A program made the translations under genes and the position numbers. 64,000 nt of DNA, from the NCBI GenBank assembly GCA_965116355.1, contig OZ220679.1:1860001-1924000 (forward strand). The letters run 5' to 3'. This document shows positions 20,815-29,646 of this stretch, one piece after another. Source of the stretch: UBA1127 sp965116355. GTDB lineage: Bacteria > Chloroflexota > Dehalococcoidia > Lucifugimonadales > UBA1127. Positions within the stretch are counted from its first letter, which is position 1; each line of letters begins with the position of its first letter. Below the pieces are notes generated by a model. That model worked only from the letters and a program-made list of their open reading frames with translations. It was not told the DNA's origin and did not search any database.

Positions 20815-21656
20815 CTTTCCGACTGCACCATCGCCACGCCGATGCCGCCCGGGCCGGTGTGCACGCCCAGGGCGGGGCCGAACCGGCAGAGGTAGGGGCT
20901 CGCGCCGGTGGGCAGCACCTCCGACACGCTGTCGGCAAAGGCTTGCGCCGCGTCCGGGGTGGTGCTGTATATGACGGCCAGGGCGTCCGCGGGGCCCATG
21001 CCCAGCACCGTCTCGCGCAGCTTGGCCAGCCCCTTGGTGAAGGTGCGGGCCTTGCCCAGCTCATGCACCTCGCCGTCCTGCACGATGATCATCGGCTTGA
21101 TCTGCAGGATGGAGCCGAGCATGGCCTGCGCCTTGCCGATGCGACCGCCCTTCTGCAGGTACTCAAGGGTCTCCAGCAGGGCCATGCACCGCGCCCGTTC
21201 CGCCGTGCTCCGAGCGATCCCGGCGACCTCCTCGACGCCGGCGCCGCCGTTGGCCGCCTCCGCCGCGGCGACGGCGACGAGACCCTCGCCCATGGACGCG
21301 CTTGCGGTGTCGATGACCTCGATGGGGCACGTGGCCGTCGTCAGCTCCTTGGCCTGCACGGCGGAGTTGTACGTGCCGCTGAGCGAGGCGGCGACGTGGA
21401 TGGACACGATGCCGTCGGCGCCGTCGCCCACCCGGTCGTAGACCTCCTTGAAGTCGCCGGGGGATGCCTGCGAGGTCTTGGGCAGCTCCTTGCTGGCGAT
21501 GAGCTTGGCGTAGAAGTCGTCCGGGGTGATGGTCACGTTGTCCTTGAAGGTCTCCGTGCCGAAGTGCACGTTCTGGGGAATGACGGTGATTCCCAGGCGC
21601 TCCGCAACGTCGTTGGGGAGGTCCGCCGTGCTGTCCGTAACGATCTTGACCGACAT
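20811..21656 (-). CDS. DegV family fatty-acid-binding protein
   Basis: 281 residues, standard length. N-terminus VKIVTDSTADLPNDVAERLG with the DSTADLP hallmark; TSQASPGDFKEVYD binds the lipid carboxylate (the TSxPS region reads TSQAS), and the central VSIHVAASLSGTYNSA segment is also typical. DegV/FakB proteins present fatty acids to a FakA-type kinase; no fakA gene is seen here. Start ATG 21656 with a CAAGGAGG upstream. Confidence 0.92.
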   Translation of the reverse strand: MSVKIVTDSTADLPNDVAERLGITVIPQNVHFGTETFKDNVTITPDDFYAKLIASKELPKTSQASPGDFKEVYDRVGDGADGIVSIHVAASLSGTYNSAVQAKELTTATCPIEVIDTASASMGEGLVAVAAAEAANGGAGVEEVAGIARSTAERARCMALLETLEYLQKGGRIGKAQAMLGSILQIKPMIIVQDGEVHELGKARTFTKGLAKLRETVLGMGPADALAVIYSTTPDAAQAFADSVSEVLPTGASPYLCRFGPALGVHTGPGGIGVAMVQSES

Positions 21657-21764
21657 GTGGCCTCCTTGTGTGGACCCGCTGCCAGGTTAGCGGCATTCTA
21701 TACGCCGCTCGATGCAGTCACAAGCTCACTGGACGCGTAACGCGCTCCGGCCGCCTGCGCTCAC

Positions 21765-21857
21765 GCCTCGTATGCAGGCGGCGTAACGCTGCGGGGTCTT
21801 CTCCTCCAGGGGCGGGTGCGGGTTGGTCTCACAGAAGGCGGTTGCGGCGGGGCGCCT
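21765..21857 (-). pseudogene. C-terminal remnant of an oligopeptide ABC transporter ATPase
   Basis: A short minus-strand stretch encodes PAATAFCETNPHPPLEE then KTPQRYAACIRG. This resembles the conserved cysteine-bearing tail of OppD/OppF-type ATPases (C-x-PPL-x-E-x-x-P-x-x-x-x-AC). No Walker or signature motifs remain. A short match, so moderate confidence. Confidence 0.4.
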
Positions 21858-21876
21858 GTCGAAGAAGCGGCGCCGC

Positions 21877-21987
21877 GTCTTTATGATTGACGAAGGGGAC
21901 ATCGTCGAAGAGGGCTCGGCGAGCGAGTTCTTCGGCAACCCCTAGCACGAGCGCACCCAGTCCTTCCTCTCAAAGATCCCGGCCTGA
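21877..21987 (+). pseudogene. C-terminal remnant of a GlnQ-type amino-acid ABC transporter ATPase
   Basis: The frame reads VFMIDEGDIVEEGSASEFFG then NP, a TAG stop at 21943-21945, then HERTQSFLSKIPA and TGA at 21985-21987. This is the classic tail of polar amino-acid ATPases (FMDxGxIVEEG...FFxNP-x-HERTxxFLSxI), with a stop in place of the residue before HERT. No Walker A, signature or Walker B remains upstream. Confidence 0.65.
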
Positions 21988-22114
21988 GACCGTACGCCCT
22001 CGACCTGGCCCGCTTGCAGGTCATTTCAGCCCCACTTAACTACCGGGCAAAAGAAACACCCTGCATTTGCAGCGGTGTTTCAGGAGGCCGCTTCCGGGTG
22101 GGGAGCCGGAAGCC
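21988..22114. other. Rest of the 21657-22114 gap
   Basis: Apart from the two ABC ATPase fragments, this gap shows no gene, no clear promoter and no strong hairpin. It is part of the apparently decaying stretch. Confidence 0.4.
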
Positions 22115-22873
22115 TCAGGCGTCGTGTACCAGGGTTTCCCGGAGCCGTGCTATCGTCTCCTGGCCTACGCCGGCTGCCCGGACGTACTCTGCAGTGCCGC
22201 CATACCGCTCATCGATGTATCTGAGGGTGCGCTCCATTACATCCGCCCTGCACTCCATCATCCGGTCCAGTCGCTCCAGATCAAAACCGATCTGCGCCGC
22301 CGCGCTGCGCAGGTCCAGGGTGAGGTTCTGCATGTAGTGCCTGGTCTGGAAGTAGTCCTCGACTATCGTCGCTCTGTCCACTCCCACCAAGTCCAGCAGA
22401 GTTGCTATCACAAGCCCCGTGCGGTCCTTGCCGGCGGAGCAGTGCACCAGGGCCGGCGTCCTGTTCTCTTCAGCCAGGAGTGAGACCACCAGGGCAATCT
22501 GGTTCTGGCACCTGTCCACCAGAAGGCGGTTCAGCTCCTCCAGAGTGTCGGCCTGGTGAAGCTCAACAATGTGGGGGGCCAGCATGGGCAGGTGGATGTA
22601 GGCCACCTTGTCCGAGCGGGCGAACACGTCCGGCGCAGTGGCCGCCTCCATCTCACTTCTGAGGTCAATGACCGTCCTCACCCCGAAGTATATGAGCCGT
22701 CCCTGGGACTCCAAGGGCAGCTTGTGAAGGCTGCCTGAGCGCAAGAGCACGCCCCAGCGGGTGCTCAGGTCGTCGATGGTGTCATACCCTCCTACGTCAC
22801 GGAGGTTCTGGGTCCCCTCAAGGGGCCAGTGTCGGGTTGTGTACTGGCCTACTCCGGGCGACTTGATATTCAT
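22115..22873 (-). CDS. Tyrosine-protein phosphatase (DUF/Y_phosphatase3 type)
   Basis: 252 residues. The signature HCSAGKDRTG (Cys145, Arg151) is the CX5R phosphatase loop. The N-terminal NLRDVGGY...TRWGVLLRSGSLHKL and the RTVIDLRSEMEAA motif are those of the tyrosine/serine phosphatase group typified by mycobacterial PtpB and IphP. The substrate may be a phosphoprotein or a phosphoinositide. Its ATG overlaps the restored phosphoesterase stop as ATGA, so the two are translationally coupled. Its base composition is AT-richer than flanking operons. Confidence 0.9.
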   Translation of the reverse strand: MNIKSPGVGQYTTRHWPLEGTQNLRDVGGYDTIDDLSTRWGVLLRSGSLHKLPLESQGRLIYFGVRTVIDLRSEMEAATAPDVFARSDKVAYIHLPMLAPHIVELHQADTLEELNRLLVDRCQNQIALVVSLLAEENRTPALVHCSAGKDRTGLVIATLLDLVGVDRATIVEDYFQTRHYMQNLTLDLRSAAAQIGFDLERLDRMMECRADVMERTLRYIDERYGGTAEYVRAAGVGQETIARLRETLVHDA

Positions 22874-23759
22874 GTGACTGCAAGCTCCTTCCTGGCAGTG
22901 TTGGATTGACTCGCTCTTGACGTCTCCTCAGACTGGGCTACTGCAAGGTCGTTTTCGTACTTGATGACGTAGCGAGGGCCTGGGAGGATAACGGGGTGTA
23001 CCGATAGCTCCCGGTCACGGATGCTCACCAGATTGAACCCCGCTCCGTAGGCGTACTTGAGGCCGTTACGGGAGCTTGGGTCGATGAGGTTGGCGACTCC
23101 GGGCGCAGTTGCGGAGATCGTACTGCCGACTTGTTCACGCTTGGATAGTGGGTGTGGCCGTTCAGTACGCCCTGCACAGGATGCCTGTTCAACACCTCAA
23201 GGAGAGCGTCGCCGTCGTTCAGCTTGAAGCCGTCTACCCAGGTGGCGCCAGTGTTCACCGGAGGATGGTGCAGGACTATAACCGTCCCCATCCGGGGCTC
23301 AGGCCGGCTGAGTAAGTGGTCCAGCCACTCCAGTTGAGCGGCTCCAAGATGACCGTGCCCGTAGCCCTCCACCAGGGAGTCAAGGACAACAACCCTTAGC
23401 TCGCCTATCGTGCGGCTGTAGCGGTAGCAGTCCTGCCTCACCGGGTCGTAGTCCGGGTGGAACACGCTGTAGAAGTTGGCCCTGTTGTCGTGGTTGCCAA
23501 GGGCCAGAAGCACCGGCGTCCCCTGCTCCTCCACCGCGGCCACGAGGCACGCCAGCCGTACGTAGCTGGCGACTTCACCCCTGTCCGAGAGGTCGCCGCT
23601 TATGACTATGAATGAAGGGGCAACGTCGAGATTGCGTGCAGCCTCGATGACCCGCCTGAAGTTGTGCTCCGCGTCGTAGCCCGCATAGAGCCCGCCGTGG
23701 GGCGGCGTCATGTGGGTATCGCTGATGTGAATGAAGTAGAAGTCGTCGTCTCTTGTCAT
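22870..23759 (-). pseudogene. Calcineurin-like metallophosphoesterase with a frameshift near its C-terminus
   Basis: The first 210 or so residues form a normal class III cyclic-nucleotide phosphodiesterase-like enzyme: ISDTH, ISGDLSDRGE, GNHDNR, LHHPP and GHTHYPS metal motifs are complete. After GHTHYPSVNK (about 23122) the open frame becomes unrelated and stops at 23025. A one-base correction there restores GSTISATAPGVANLID, then NGLKYAYGAGFNLVSIRDRE and a further 40 or so residues to TGA at 22872-22870. That stop overlaps the phosphatase ATG as ATGA. The intact protein would be about 296 residues. It is either a real recent mutation or an assembly error; the remaining enzyme core looks intact. 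Confidence 0.8.
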
Positions 23760-23828
23760 GTATGTTGGGCTTCTCCTCTGCCGTTCATCTCTTACCTTCC
23801 TTCACCTTCTACACTAGCAGCCGGCGGG

Positions 23829-24328
23829 TCAAAGATCGGTTAACGCCTCTTTAGGGTCTCTTGAATGGTTATTGAATGGAGTGATTGAAGGAGACCGCCG
23901 CCAGGTCCACGGGCCCGGCCCTTGCCAGGGGAACGGCCGCATACGGAAAGCATAGGACTCACAAGGATTCAGCCCACCATAGGCAAGGGACGTTGTTGTG
24001 CCGGTTCTGCTGGAACCCCAAGTGCCGGGAACTGGACTCCGCTTCATCTCGACCTTGTAACGAAGGCCCCCGTCCTGCCATTCCAACTAAGGGACACGAA
24101 TGTGGCGGTGTACGCCGTGATGCGCAGGTTTGCTGGAGCGGTGAGCCTGGGAACAGGTGTGGGCGTTGCGGTCGGTTTCGGCGTAGGGGTCGCGGTTGGA
24201 GGATTGTTGCCCGGACAATAAGGCCCTGGGTATCGAGGATGGCAGTTGGGCCTGGGAGTCGGCGTCGCGGTGGGCGGGTCGCCGAGGGCATCTTCCTCCT
24301 GGGTCTGTATCAGGCCGACCCCCGGGCT
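23829..24328 (-). pseudogene. Remnant of a secreted FN3-domain protein with PTATPTP linker
   Basis: Minus-strand reading gives EEDALGDPPTATPTPRPNC, PGNNPPTATPTPKPTATPTP and then LTAPANLRITAYTATFVSL, a Pro/Thr linker leading into a fibronectin type III start. The frame then shifts near 24075 and continues as YKVEMKRSPVPGTWGSS and GLNPCESYAFRMRPF, the second half of an FN3 domain, before a stop at 23829-23831. An in-frame TGA just upstream of 24328 blocks the N-terminal side. No intact start or signal peptide remains. Confidence 0.55.
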
Positions 24329-24495
24329 TCACGGCCTGCTCCGGTAAGGGCAATTCAGACAAGAGTCGGGGCACCTGCTGAACTGGCAGGGGTCTAATAA
24401 CGGTTGCCGGGCTCCGCTAATGACTCGGAGTTGGAGCGTGGCTAAAGCGCCATCTCGAACCTGATCAGGAAGGTTCTTGATTTTATCAAGTCTGG

Positions 24496-24569
24496 TGGGC
24501 GGCACAGGACTCGAACCTATGACCTCTTCCGTGTGAAGGAAGCGCTCTAACCTGCTGAGCTAGCCGCCC
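24496..24569 (-). tRNA. tRNA-Val (CAC)
   Basis: Acceptor GGGCGGC/GCCGCCC, D-arm GCTC/GAGC, anticodon stem CTTCC/GGAAG with loop TTCACAC (anticodon CAC), T-arm ATAGG-TTCGAGT-CCTGT. CCA is encoded (24495-24493). Confidence 0.96.
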
Positions 24570-24584
24570 GGAGTTGCGGTGTGG

Positions 24585-24656
24585 TGGCAAGGATAGGATT
24601 CGAACCTATGACCTAGCGCTTATGAAGCGCCCGCTCTGCCGCTGAGCTACCTTGCC
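24585..24656 (-). tRNA. tRNA-Met (CAT), elongator type
   Basis: Acceptor GGCAAGG/CCTTGCC, anticodon stem GGCGC/GCGCT with loop TTCATAA (anticodon CAT), T-arm ATAGG-TTCGAAT-CCTAT, encoded CCA (24584-24582). A fully paired 1-72 end and the absence of three G-C pairs in the anticodon stem argue against initiator tRNA. Likely co-transcribed with tRNA-Val. Confidence 0.93.
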
Positions 24657-24703
24657 ACGACGCCAGGGAAAGCGCCGTCGGCGCCGTCCCAAGGTGTATT
24701 CTC

Positions 24704-24733
24704 ACTATAGCTTTTGCCGAGATTTGGTGTCAA
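24704..24733 (-). promoter_or_regulatory. Promoter of the tRNA-Met/tRNA-Val pair
   Basis: Minus strand TTGACA (24733-24728), 18-base spacer, TATAGT (24709-24704), about 48 bases before the tRNA-Met 5' end. Confidence 0.75.
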
Positions 24734-24872
24734 CGAGACTGACGCCAGCGACGACCCTCCGCAACTGCGCCGGACAGCGCCTCGCCTTGTCCCTGCGCGC
24801 GGCTGTGCGGTACGATGGAACGTGGAAATTCGCGACGATTCGCTACCGCAAAGTCCATCTGAGGTGCAGCGC

Positions 24873-26624
24873 ATGCCGGCCCGCTCCCCAAGCGCCCAGG
24901 CGTCTTCCGAGCTCCTGGACCTGCGACACCGCATCCGCCACTCGGCCAGCCACATCATGGCGGACGCCGTGCTGCAGCTCTTTCCGGACGCCAAGTACGC
25001 CATCGGCCCGCCAACGGAAGAGGGGTTCTACTACGACTTCGACGTCCCGCGGCCGTTCACGCCGGAGGACCTGGCGCAGATAGAGGCGCTGATGCGCGAG
25101 CGCATCGCCGAGGACGTGCCGTTCATCCGCACGGAGGTCAGCCGCGACGGGGCCAGGGCCGCGTTCAGCGACCAGCCGTACAAGCAGGAGATCATCGACG
25201 GTATCCCGGCCCAGGACTCGATCTACACGCTGCAGCACGGGCCGTTCACCGACCTGTGCGGCGGCATCCACGTCGAGCGGTCGGGGCAGGTGGCAGCGTT
25301 CAAGCTGCTCTCGGTGGCGGGCGCGTACTGGCGCGGCGACGAGCGCAATCCGATGCTCCAGCGCATCTACGGCACCGCGTGGGAGTCGCAGGAGGCGCTC
25401 GACGACTTCCTCACAATGCTGGAGGAGGCGGAGCGCCGAGACCACCGCCGGCTGGGGCGGGAGCTGGACCTGTTCATCTTCGACCCCATCGCGCCGGCCA
25501 GCCCCTTCTTCATGCCCAAGGGCGCCGTCGTCTACGGCGAGCTGGTGAAGTTCGTCCGCGGGCTGTACGAGCGCTACGGGTACCAGGAGGTCATCACGCC
25601 GGAAATCTACTCGACCGACCTGTGGAAGCGCTCGGGACACTACGACCACTACCTGGAGAACATGTTCCTGATCCAGAGCGGGGAACGGGAATTTGGCGTC
25701 AAGCCGATGAACTGCCCCGCGCACGCTCTCATGTTCGCCTCGCAGCTGCACTCGTACCGCGAGCTGCCGATACGGCTGGCGGACTTCGGACGGCTGCACC
25801 GCTTCGAGCTTTCGGGCGCGACGCACGGGCTGACCCGTGTCCGCACCTTCTCGCAGGACGACGCGCACATCTTCTGCACGCCGGACCAGATACTGGACGA
25901 GGTGCAGGGGTTTATCTCCATGCTGATGGAGTCCTACCGCACGTTCGGTTTCGATGAGCCCAAGGTGATGCTGTCGCTGCGGCCCGAGAAGCACGTGGGG
26001 TCGGAGGAGATGTGGGACCGGGCGGAGGCGGAGCTGGAGGACGTCCTGGTCCAGAGCGGGCTCAACTACGAGCCAAAGGCGGGCGAGGGCGCGTTCTACG
26101 GGCCAAAGATCGATTTCTTTGTGCCTGACGCCATCGGACGCGAATGGCAGCTTGGCACGGTGCAGCTCGACTTCTCCCTGCCCGAACGGTTCGACCTGGA
26201 GTACATCGCCGAGGACGGCTCGCAGCAGCGGCCGGTGGTGGTGCACAGGGCAATGCTCGGCTCCATCGACCGCTTCCTCGGCGTGCTCATCGAGCACTAT
26301 GCCGGTGCGTTCCCGCTGTGGTTGGCGCCGGTGCAGGCCGTCGTCATCCCCATCGCGGACCGGCACATTCCGTACGCCGAGGACGTGGCGGCGCGGCTCC
26401 GTGCCGACGGCCGCCGCGTCGAGGTGGACGCCAAGTCCGAGCGGATGAACGCGAAGATCCGCAACGCGCAGATGCAGAAGGTGCCGTACATGCTCGTCGT
26501 CGGCGACCGGGAGGCCGAGGCCAAAGCCGCCGCTGTCCGGCTTCGCGACGGCTCGGACCTCGGCCCGATGCCGGTCGAGGAGCTGGCGGCGCGCATGGCT
26601 GCGGAGGCCGCCGCGTTCTCGTAA
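24873..26624 (+). CDS. thrS: Threonyl-tRNA synthetase lacking a TGS domain
   Basis: 583 residues from ATG 24873 (GAGGTG upstream). Charges tRNA-Thr. The protein begins directly in the editing domain (HSASHIMADAV and DLCGGIHVERSG, the zinc-like HxxxH and C..H motifs). Next comes the class II catalytic core (FFMPKGAVVYGELVKFVRGL, KPMNCPAHALMFA with the zinc Cys, RTFSQDDAHIFC, RPVVVHRAMLGSIDRFLGVL), then the anticodon-binding domain (LWLAPVQAVVIPI). E. coli ThrS has an extra N-terminal TGS domain, absent here as in some Chloroflexota. Candidate promoter: TTGTCC (24787) and TACGAT (24811). Confidence 0.96.
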   Translation: MPARSPSAQASSELLDLRHRIRHSASHIMADAVLQLFPDAKYAIGPPTEEGFYYDFDVPRPFTPEDLAQIEALMRERIAEDVPFIRTEVSRDGARAAFSDQPYKQEIIDGIPAQDSIYTLQHGPFTDLCGGIHVERSGQVAAFKLLSVAGAYWRGDERNPMLQRIYGTAWESQEALDDFLTMLEEAERRDHRRLGRELDLFIFDPIAPASPFFMPKGAVVYGELVKFVRGLYERYGYQEVITPEIYSTDLWKRSGHYDHYLENMFLIQSGEREFGVKPMNCPAHALMFASQLHSYRELPIRLADFGRLHRFELSGATHGLTRVRTFSQDDAHIFCTPDQILDEVQGFISMLMESYRTFGFDEPKVMLSLRPEKHVGSEEMWDRAEAELEDVLVQSGLNYEPKAGEGAFYGPKIDFFVPDAIGREWQLGTVQLDFSLPERFDLEYIAEDGSQQRPVVVHRAMLGSIDRFLGVLIEHYAGAFPLWLAPVQAVVIPIADRHIPYAEDVAARLRADGRRVEVDAKSERMNAKIRNAQMQKVPYMLVVGDREAEAKAAAVRLRDGSDLGPMPVEELAARMAAEAAAFS

Positions 26625-26660
26625 CCCGCTTTCCCACCGGAAGGAGCGACCCGTCACGCC

Positions 26661-27737
26661 ATGTTGGACAAACTCTCGGCCATGGAACAGCGCTTCCACG
26701 CCATCGGCGAGGAGATGACGCAGCCGTCGGTGCTGGGCGACTACACCAAGCTGCAGGAGCTTGGACGTGAGCGCGCGGGGCTCGAGCGGGTCGTGGCGCT
26801 CTCGACGCGGTACCGGCAGGTGCTGCGGGAGATCGACGACGCGCGGACGCTGCTGGCCGACGAGGCCGACGAGGAGCTTCGTGAGCTGGCGCAAGAGGAC
26901 CTGACGGCGCTCGAAACGGAGCGAGGGACGCTGGAGGCGGACATCCAGGTGGCGCTGCTGCCGGCGGACCCGGACGACGACCGCAACGTCATCGTCGAGG
27001 TGCGGGCCGGCACGGGCGGCGAGGAGGCGGCGCTGTTTGCGGCGGAGCTCGTGCGGCTGTATACGCGCTTCGCGCAGCGCACCAACCGGCAGGCGTCCGT
27101 TCTCTACGTCAACGACACGGGCATCGGCGGCATCAAGGAGGCGTCGCTGGAGATCAAGGGCCGCGACGCGTTCAGCCGGCTCAAGTTCGAGAGCGGCGTG
27201 CACCGGGTGCAGCGAGTGCCGGTGACGGAGGCCAGCGGGCGCATCCACACCTCGACGGCGACGGTGGCCGTGCTGCCTGAAGCGGAAGAGGTGGACATCC
27301 AGGTCAACACGGAAGACCTGCGCATCGACACGTTCCGCGCGGGCGGGCACGGCGGGCAGAACGTGCAGAAGCTGGAGACGGCCATCCGCATCACGCACCT
27401 GCCGACGGGCCTCGTCGTCACGTGCCAGGACGAGCGGTCGCAGGGGCAGAACAAGATCAAGGCGATGACCGTCCTGCGCTCGCGCCTCTACGAGATGGAG
27501 CGGCAGCGCAAGGAGGACGCGCTCAGCTCAGAGCGGCGGTCGCAGGTGGGCACCGGCGAGCGCTCGGAGAAGGTGCGCACGTACAACTACCCGCAGAACC
27601 GCGTCACCGACCACCGCATCAACTTCAGCTCCCACAACTTGGAGGGCTTCCTCGACGGCGACATAGACGACCTCATCGACGCGCTGGTGCAGGACGAGCG
27701 GGAGCAACGGCTGGAAGCCGCGCTGGCCGCCCCATGA
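26661..27737 (+). CDS. prfA: Peptide chain release factor 1
   Basis: 358 residues. Terminates translation at UAA and UAG. The codon-recognition PxT motif appears as VPVTEASGRIHTS, which marks RF1 rather than RF2, and the peptidyl-hydrolysis motif is RAGGHGGQNV. The C-terminal NYPQNRVTDHRINFSSHNLE is typical. ATG 26661 starts 36 bp after thrS. Its stop overlaps the prmC start as ATGA. RF1 does not read UGA, relevant to the UGA-containing genes at 50975-51669. Confidence 0.97.
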   Translation: MLDKLSAMEQRFHAIGEEMTQPSVLGDYTKLQELGRERAGLERVVALSTRYRQVLREIDDARTLLADEADEELRELAQEDLTALETERGTLEADIQVALLPADPDDDRNVIVEVRAGTGGEEAALFAAELVRLYTRFAQRTNRQASVLYVNDTGIGGIKEASLEIKGRDAFSRLKFESGVHRVQRVPVTEASGRIHTSTATVAVLPEAEEVDIQVNTEDLRIDTFRAGGHGGQNVQKLETAIRITHLPTGLVVTCQDERSQGQNKIKAMTVLRSRLYEMERQRKEDALSSERRSQVGTGERSEKVRTYNYPQNRVTDHRINFSSHNLEGFLDGDIDDLIDALVQDEREQRLEAALAAP

Positions 27738-28675
27738 CGCCGGTGACGGTCGAGGACCTGGACCCCAACGACAAGGAGACCACCCGCTGGTTCAGTCCGG
27801 GGTTGTCGGTGGCGGAGGCTGTGCGCACCACCACCGAGACCCTCCAGCCCCTCAGCAACGAAGCTCCCCTGGAAGCGGAACTGCTGGTCCGCCACGTCAC
27901 CGGTCTCGACCGCGCGGGCATCTTCGCCCGCTCCAGGGATGCCCTGACGCCCGGGGAGTACCATGATCTGCGCCGCCTCACCCTCCGCCGGACTCGCAAG
28001 GAACCGCTGCCCTACATCCTCGGCGAGTGGGAATTCCGAGGGCTCAGCTTCCGCGTGACGCCCGCCGTCATGATCCCCCGGCCGGAGACGGAGACGCTGG
28101 TGGAAGAGGCGCTGGCGTGGCGGGAGCGCCGTCGCGGCGAGGCGGACGGCCCCGTGACCATCGCCGACGTGGGCACGGGCAGCGGGTGCATCGCCGTGTC
28201 GCTGGCCGCGATGCTGCAAGGTGACAGGGTGCTCGCGGTGGACGTGTCCCGCGACGCGCTGGCCGTCGCCGCCGAGAACGCCGCGCGTCATAGCGTCGGC
28301 GAGCGCGTGCGGCTGCTTGAGGCCGACTTGCTGTCGGCTGTGTCCGAGCCGCTCGACCTCGTCGTCGCGAACCTGCCGTACATCCCGGACACCGAGGTGG
28401 CCTCGCTGCAGCCGGAGGTGCGGCTGTTCGAGCCGCAGGTGGCGCTCGGCGGCGGCCCCGACGGGCTCTCGCTCATTCGGCGGCTGCTGCGTCAGGCGCA
28501 GGCCCGGCTCTCGCCGCGTGGCGCGGTCATGCTGGAGATCAACCCGCCGCAGAGCGCGACGCTCCCGGACGAGGCGCGCGCGCTGTTCACCGGCGCGGAC
28601 GTTCGGGTCGTGCGGGACCTCGCGGGCCTTGACCGGGTTGTGGTGATCGACCTTGCAGGGCGGGCCGTGGCGTGA
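27734..28675 (+). CDS. prmC: Release factor glutamine methyltransferase
   Basis: 313 residues from ATG 27734. Methylates the GGQ glutamine of release factors using S-adenosylmethionine. Helical N-terminal domain, then IPRPETETLVEEAL, SAM motif VGTGSGCIAVSLAA, and the catalytic NLPYIPDTE, where the usual NPPY is NLPY, a common natural variant. It follows prfA with a 4-bp overlap, the classical arrangement, and overlaps the next gene by 4 bp. Confidence 0.94.
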   Translation: MTPVTVEDLDPNDKETTRWFSPGLSVAEAVRTTTETLQPLSNEAPLEAELLVRHVTGLDRAGIFARSRDALTPGEYHDLRRLTLRRTRKEPLPYILGEWEFRGLSFRVTPAVMIPRPETETLVEEALAWRERRRGEADGPVTIADVGTGSGCIAVSLAAMLQGDRVLAVDVSRDALAVAAENAARHSVGERVRLLEADLLSAVSEPLDLVVANLPYIPDTEVASLQPEVRLFEPQVALGGGPDGLSLIRRLLRQAQARLSPRGAVMLEINPPQSATLPDEARALFTGADVRVVRDLAGLDRVVVIDLAGRAVA

Positions 28676-29580
28676 TCATCCTCAACGTCTTCCTCGAAAT
28701 CATCACGCCTGTGGTGCTGGTCATCCTGTGCGGCATGGCGCTCTGCCATTTCAAGAAGACGGCCATCGAGCCCATCAGCCAGGCCGCCCTCTACCTGTTC
28801 AGCCCCGCGCTGGTGCTGCTGGGTATGGCGGATACGGACCTGCCGCTGGAGAGCATGGGGAAGATCGTCGCCTTCGGGGCATTGCTGACGGTGGCCATGT
28901 ACGTCATCTCCCGCGTTGTGGGCTTTGCGCTGCGGCTGGACCGGGCGGCGCAGAGCAGCGTGCTTCTGGCGGTGCTCGTGATGAACGCGGGCAACCTCTC
29001 GCTGCCCATCGTGTCGCTGGCCTTCGGCGACGCGGGGTTGGACCGGGCGCTGGTGCTGTTCGCCGTCATCGCGCTGGCGGCGTCGACGCTGGGGGTCTAC
29101 ATCGCGGCGCACGGACAGCGCGGTGGCGCGGCGGCGTTCAAAGCGGTGCTGCAGCAGCCGATATCGTACGCGGCCGTGGGCGGACTCGCGATGAACCTGC
29201 TGGGCTGGGAGCTGCCGTCGATGGCGCTCAACGCGACGGAGCTGCTGGCGAACGCGGCCTTCCCCGCGATGCTGGTCGTGCTGGGCGGCAACCTGATGCA
29301 GCACCGGGGCATCACCGAGTGGCGAACCGTTGCGGTGGCGACCGCCCTGCGGCTGTGGGTGGGCCTGGCCGTCGGGTACGGGCTGCTGCTACTCCTCGGC
29401 GTCGACGAGCTGACGCGGAACGCGCTGCTGGTGACGTCGTGCGCGCCGACGGCCGTCATGGTCATCGTCCTCTCGACGGAGTTCAACGCGCGGCCGGCTG
29501 TCGCGACGGGCGCCGTCGTCGTCACGACGGTCCTGAGCCTGCCGACGCTGACGGCACTGCTGTCGGTTCTCACGCGATGA
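28672..29580 (+). CDS. AEC family transporter (auxin efflux carrier/malate permease type)
   Basis: 302 residues from GTG 28672, overlapping the prmC stop as GTGA. Ten or so hydrophobic segments. The two inverted halves of the family are visible: the N-terminal half with FSPALVLLGMADTDLPLES and NAGNLSLPIVSLAFG, the C-terminal half with LVVLGGNLMQHRG and TSCAPTAVMVIVLSTEFNA. AEC carriers move organic anions such as malate or malonate; the substrate is unknown. Confidence 0.85.
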   Translation: MIILNVFLEIITPVVLVILCGMALCHFKKTAIEPISQAALYLFSPALVLLGMADTDLPLESMGKIVAFGALLTVAMYVISRVVGFALRLDRAAQSSVLLAVLVMNAGNLSLPIVSLAFGDAGLDRALVLFAVIALAASTLGVYIAAHGQRGGAAAFKAVLQQPISYAAVGGLAMNLLGWELPSMALNATELLANAAFPAMLVVLGGNLMQHRGITEWRTVAVATALRLWVGLAVGYGLLLLLGVDELTRNALLVTSCAPTAVMVIVLSTEFNARPAVATGAVVVTTVLSLPTLTALLSVLTR

Positions 29581-29596
29581 CGAGGGTGTCGACGCC

Positions 29597-29625
29597 TTGA
29601 CCCCCCTCGGCAGCGCACCTAGACT
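29597..29625 (+). promoter_or_regulatory. Promoter of tRNA-Val (GAC)
   Basis: TTGACC (29597-29602), 17-base spacer, TAGACT (29620-29625), 21 bases before the tRNA. Confidence 0.65.
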
Positions 29626-29646
29626 AGACGCGTACCCCGTTTGCAT

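Noticed and set aside
24843..27398. 851-codon minus-strand frame opposite thrS and prfA
   Set aside because: Antisense shadow; Arg/His/Leu-rich with no motifs, while the plus strand encodes two unmistakable genes.
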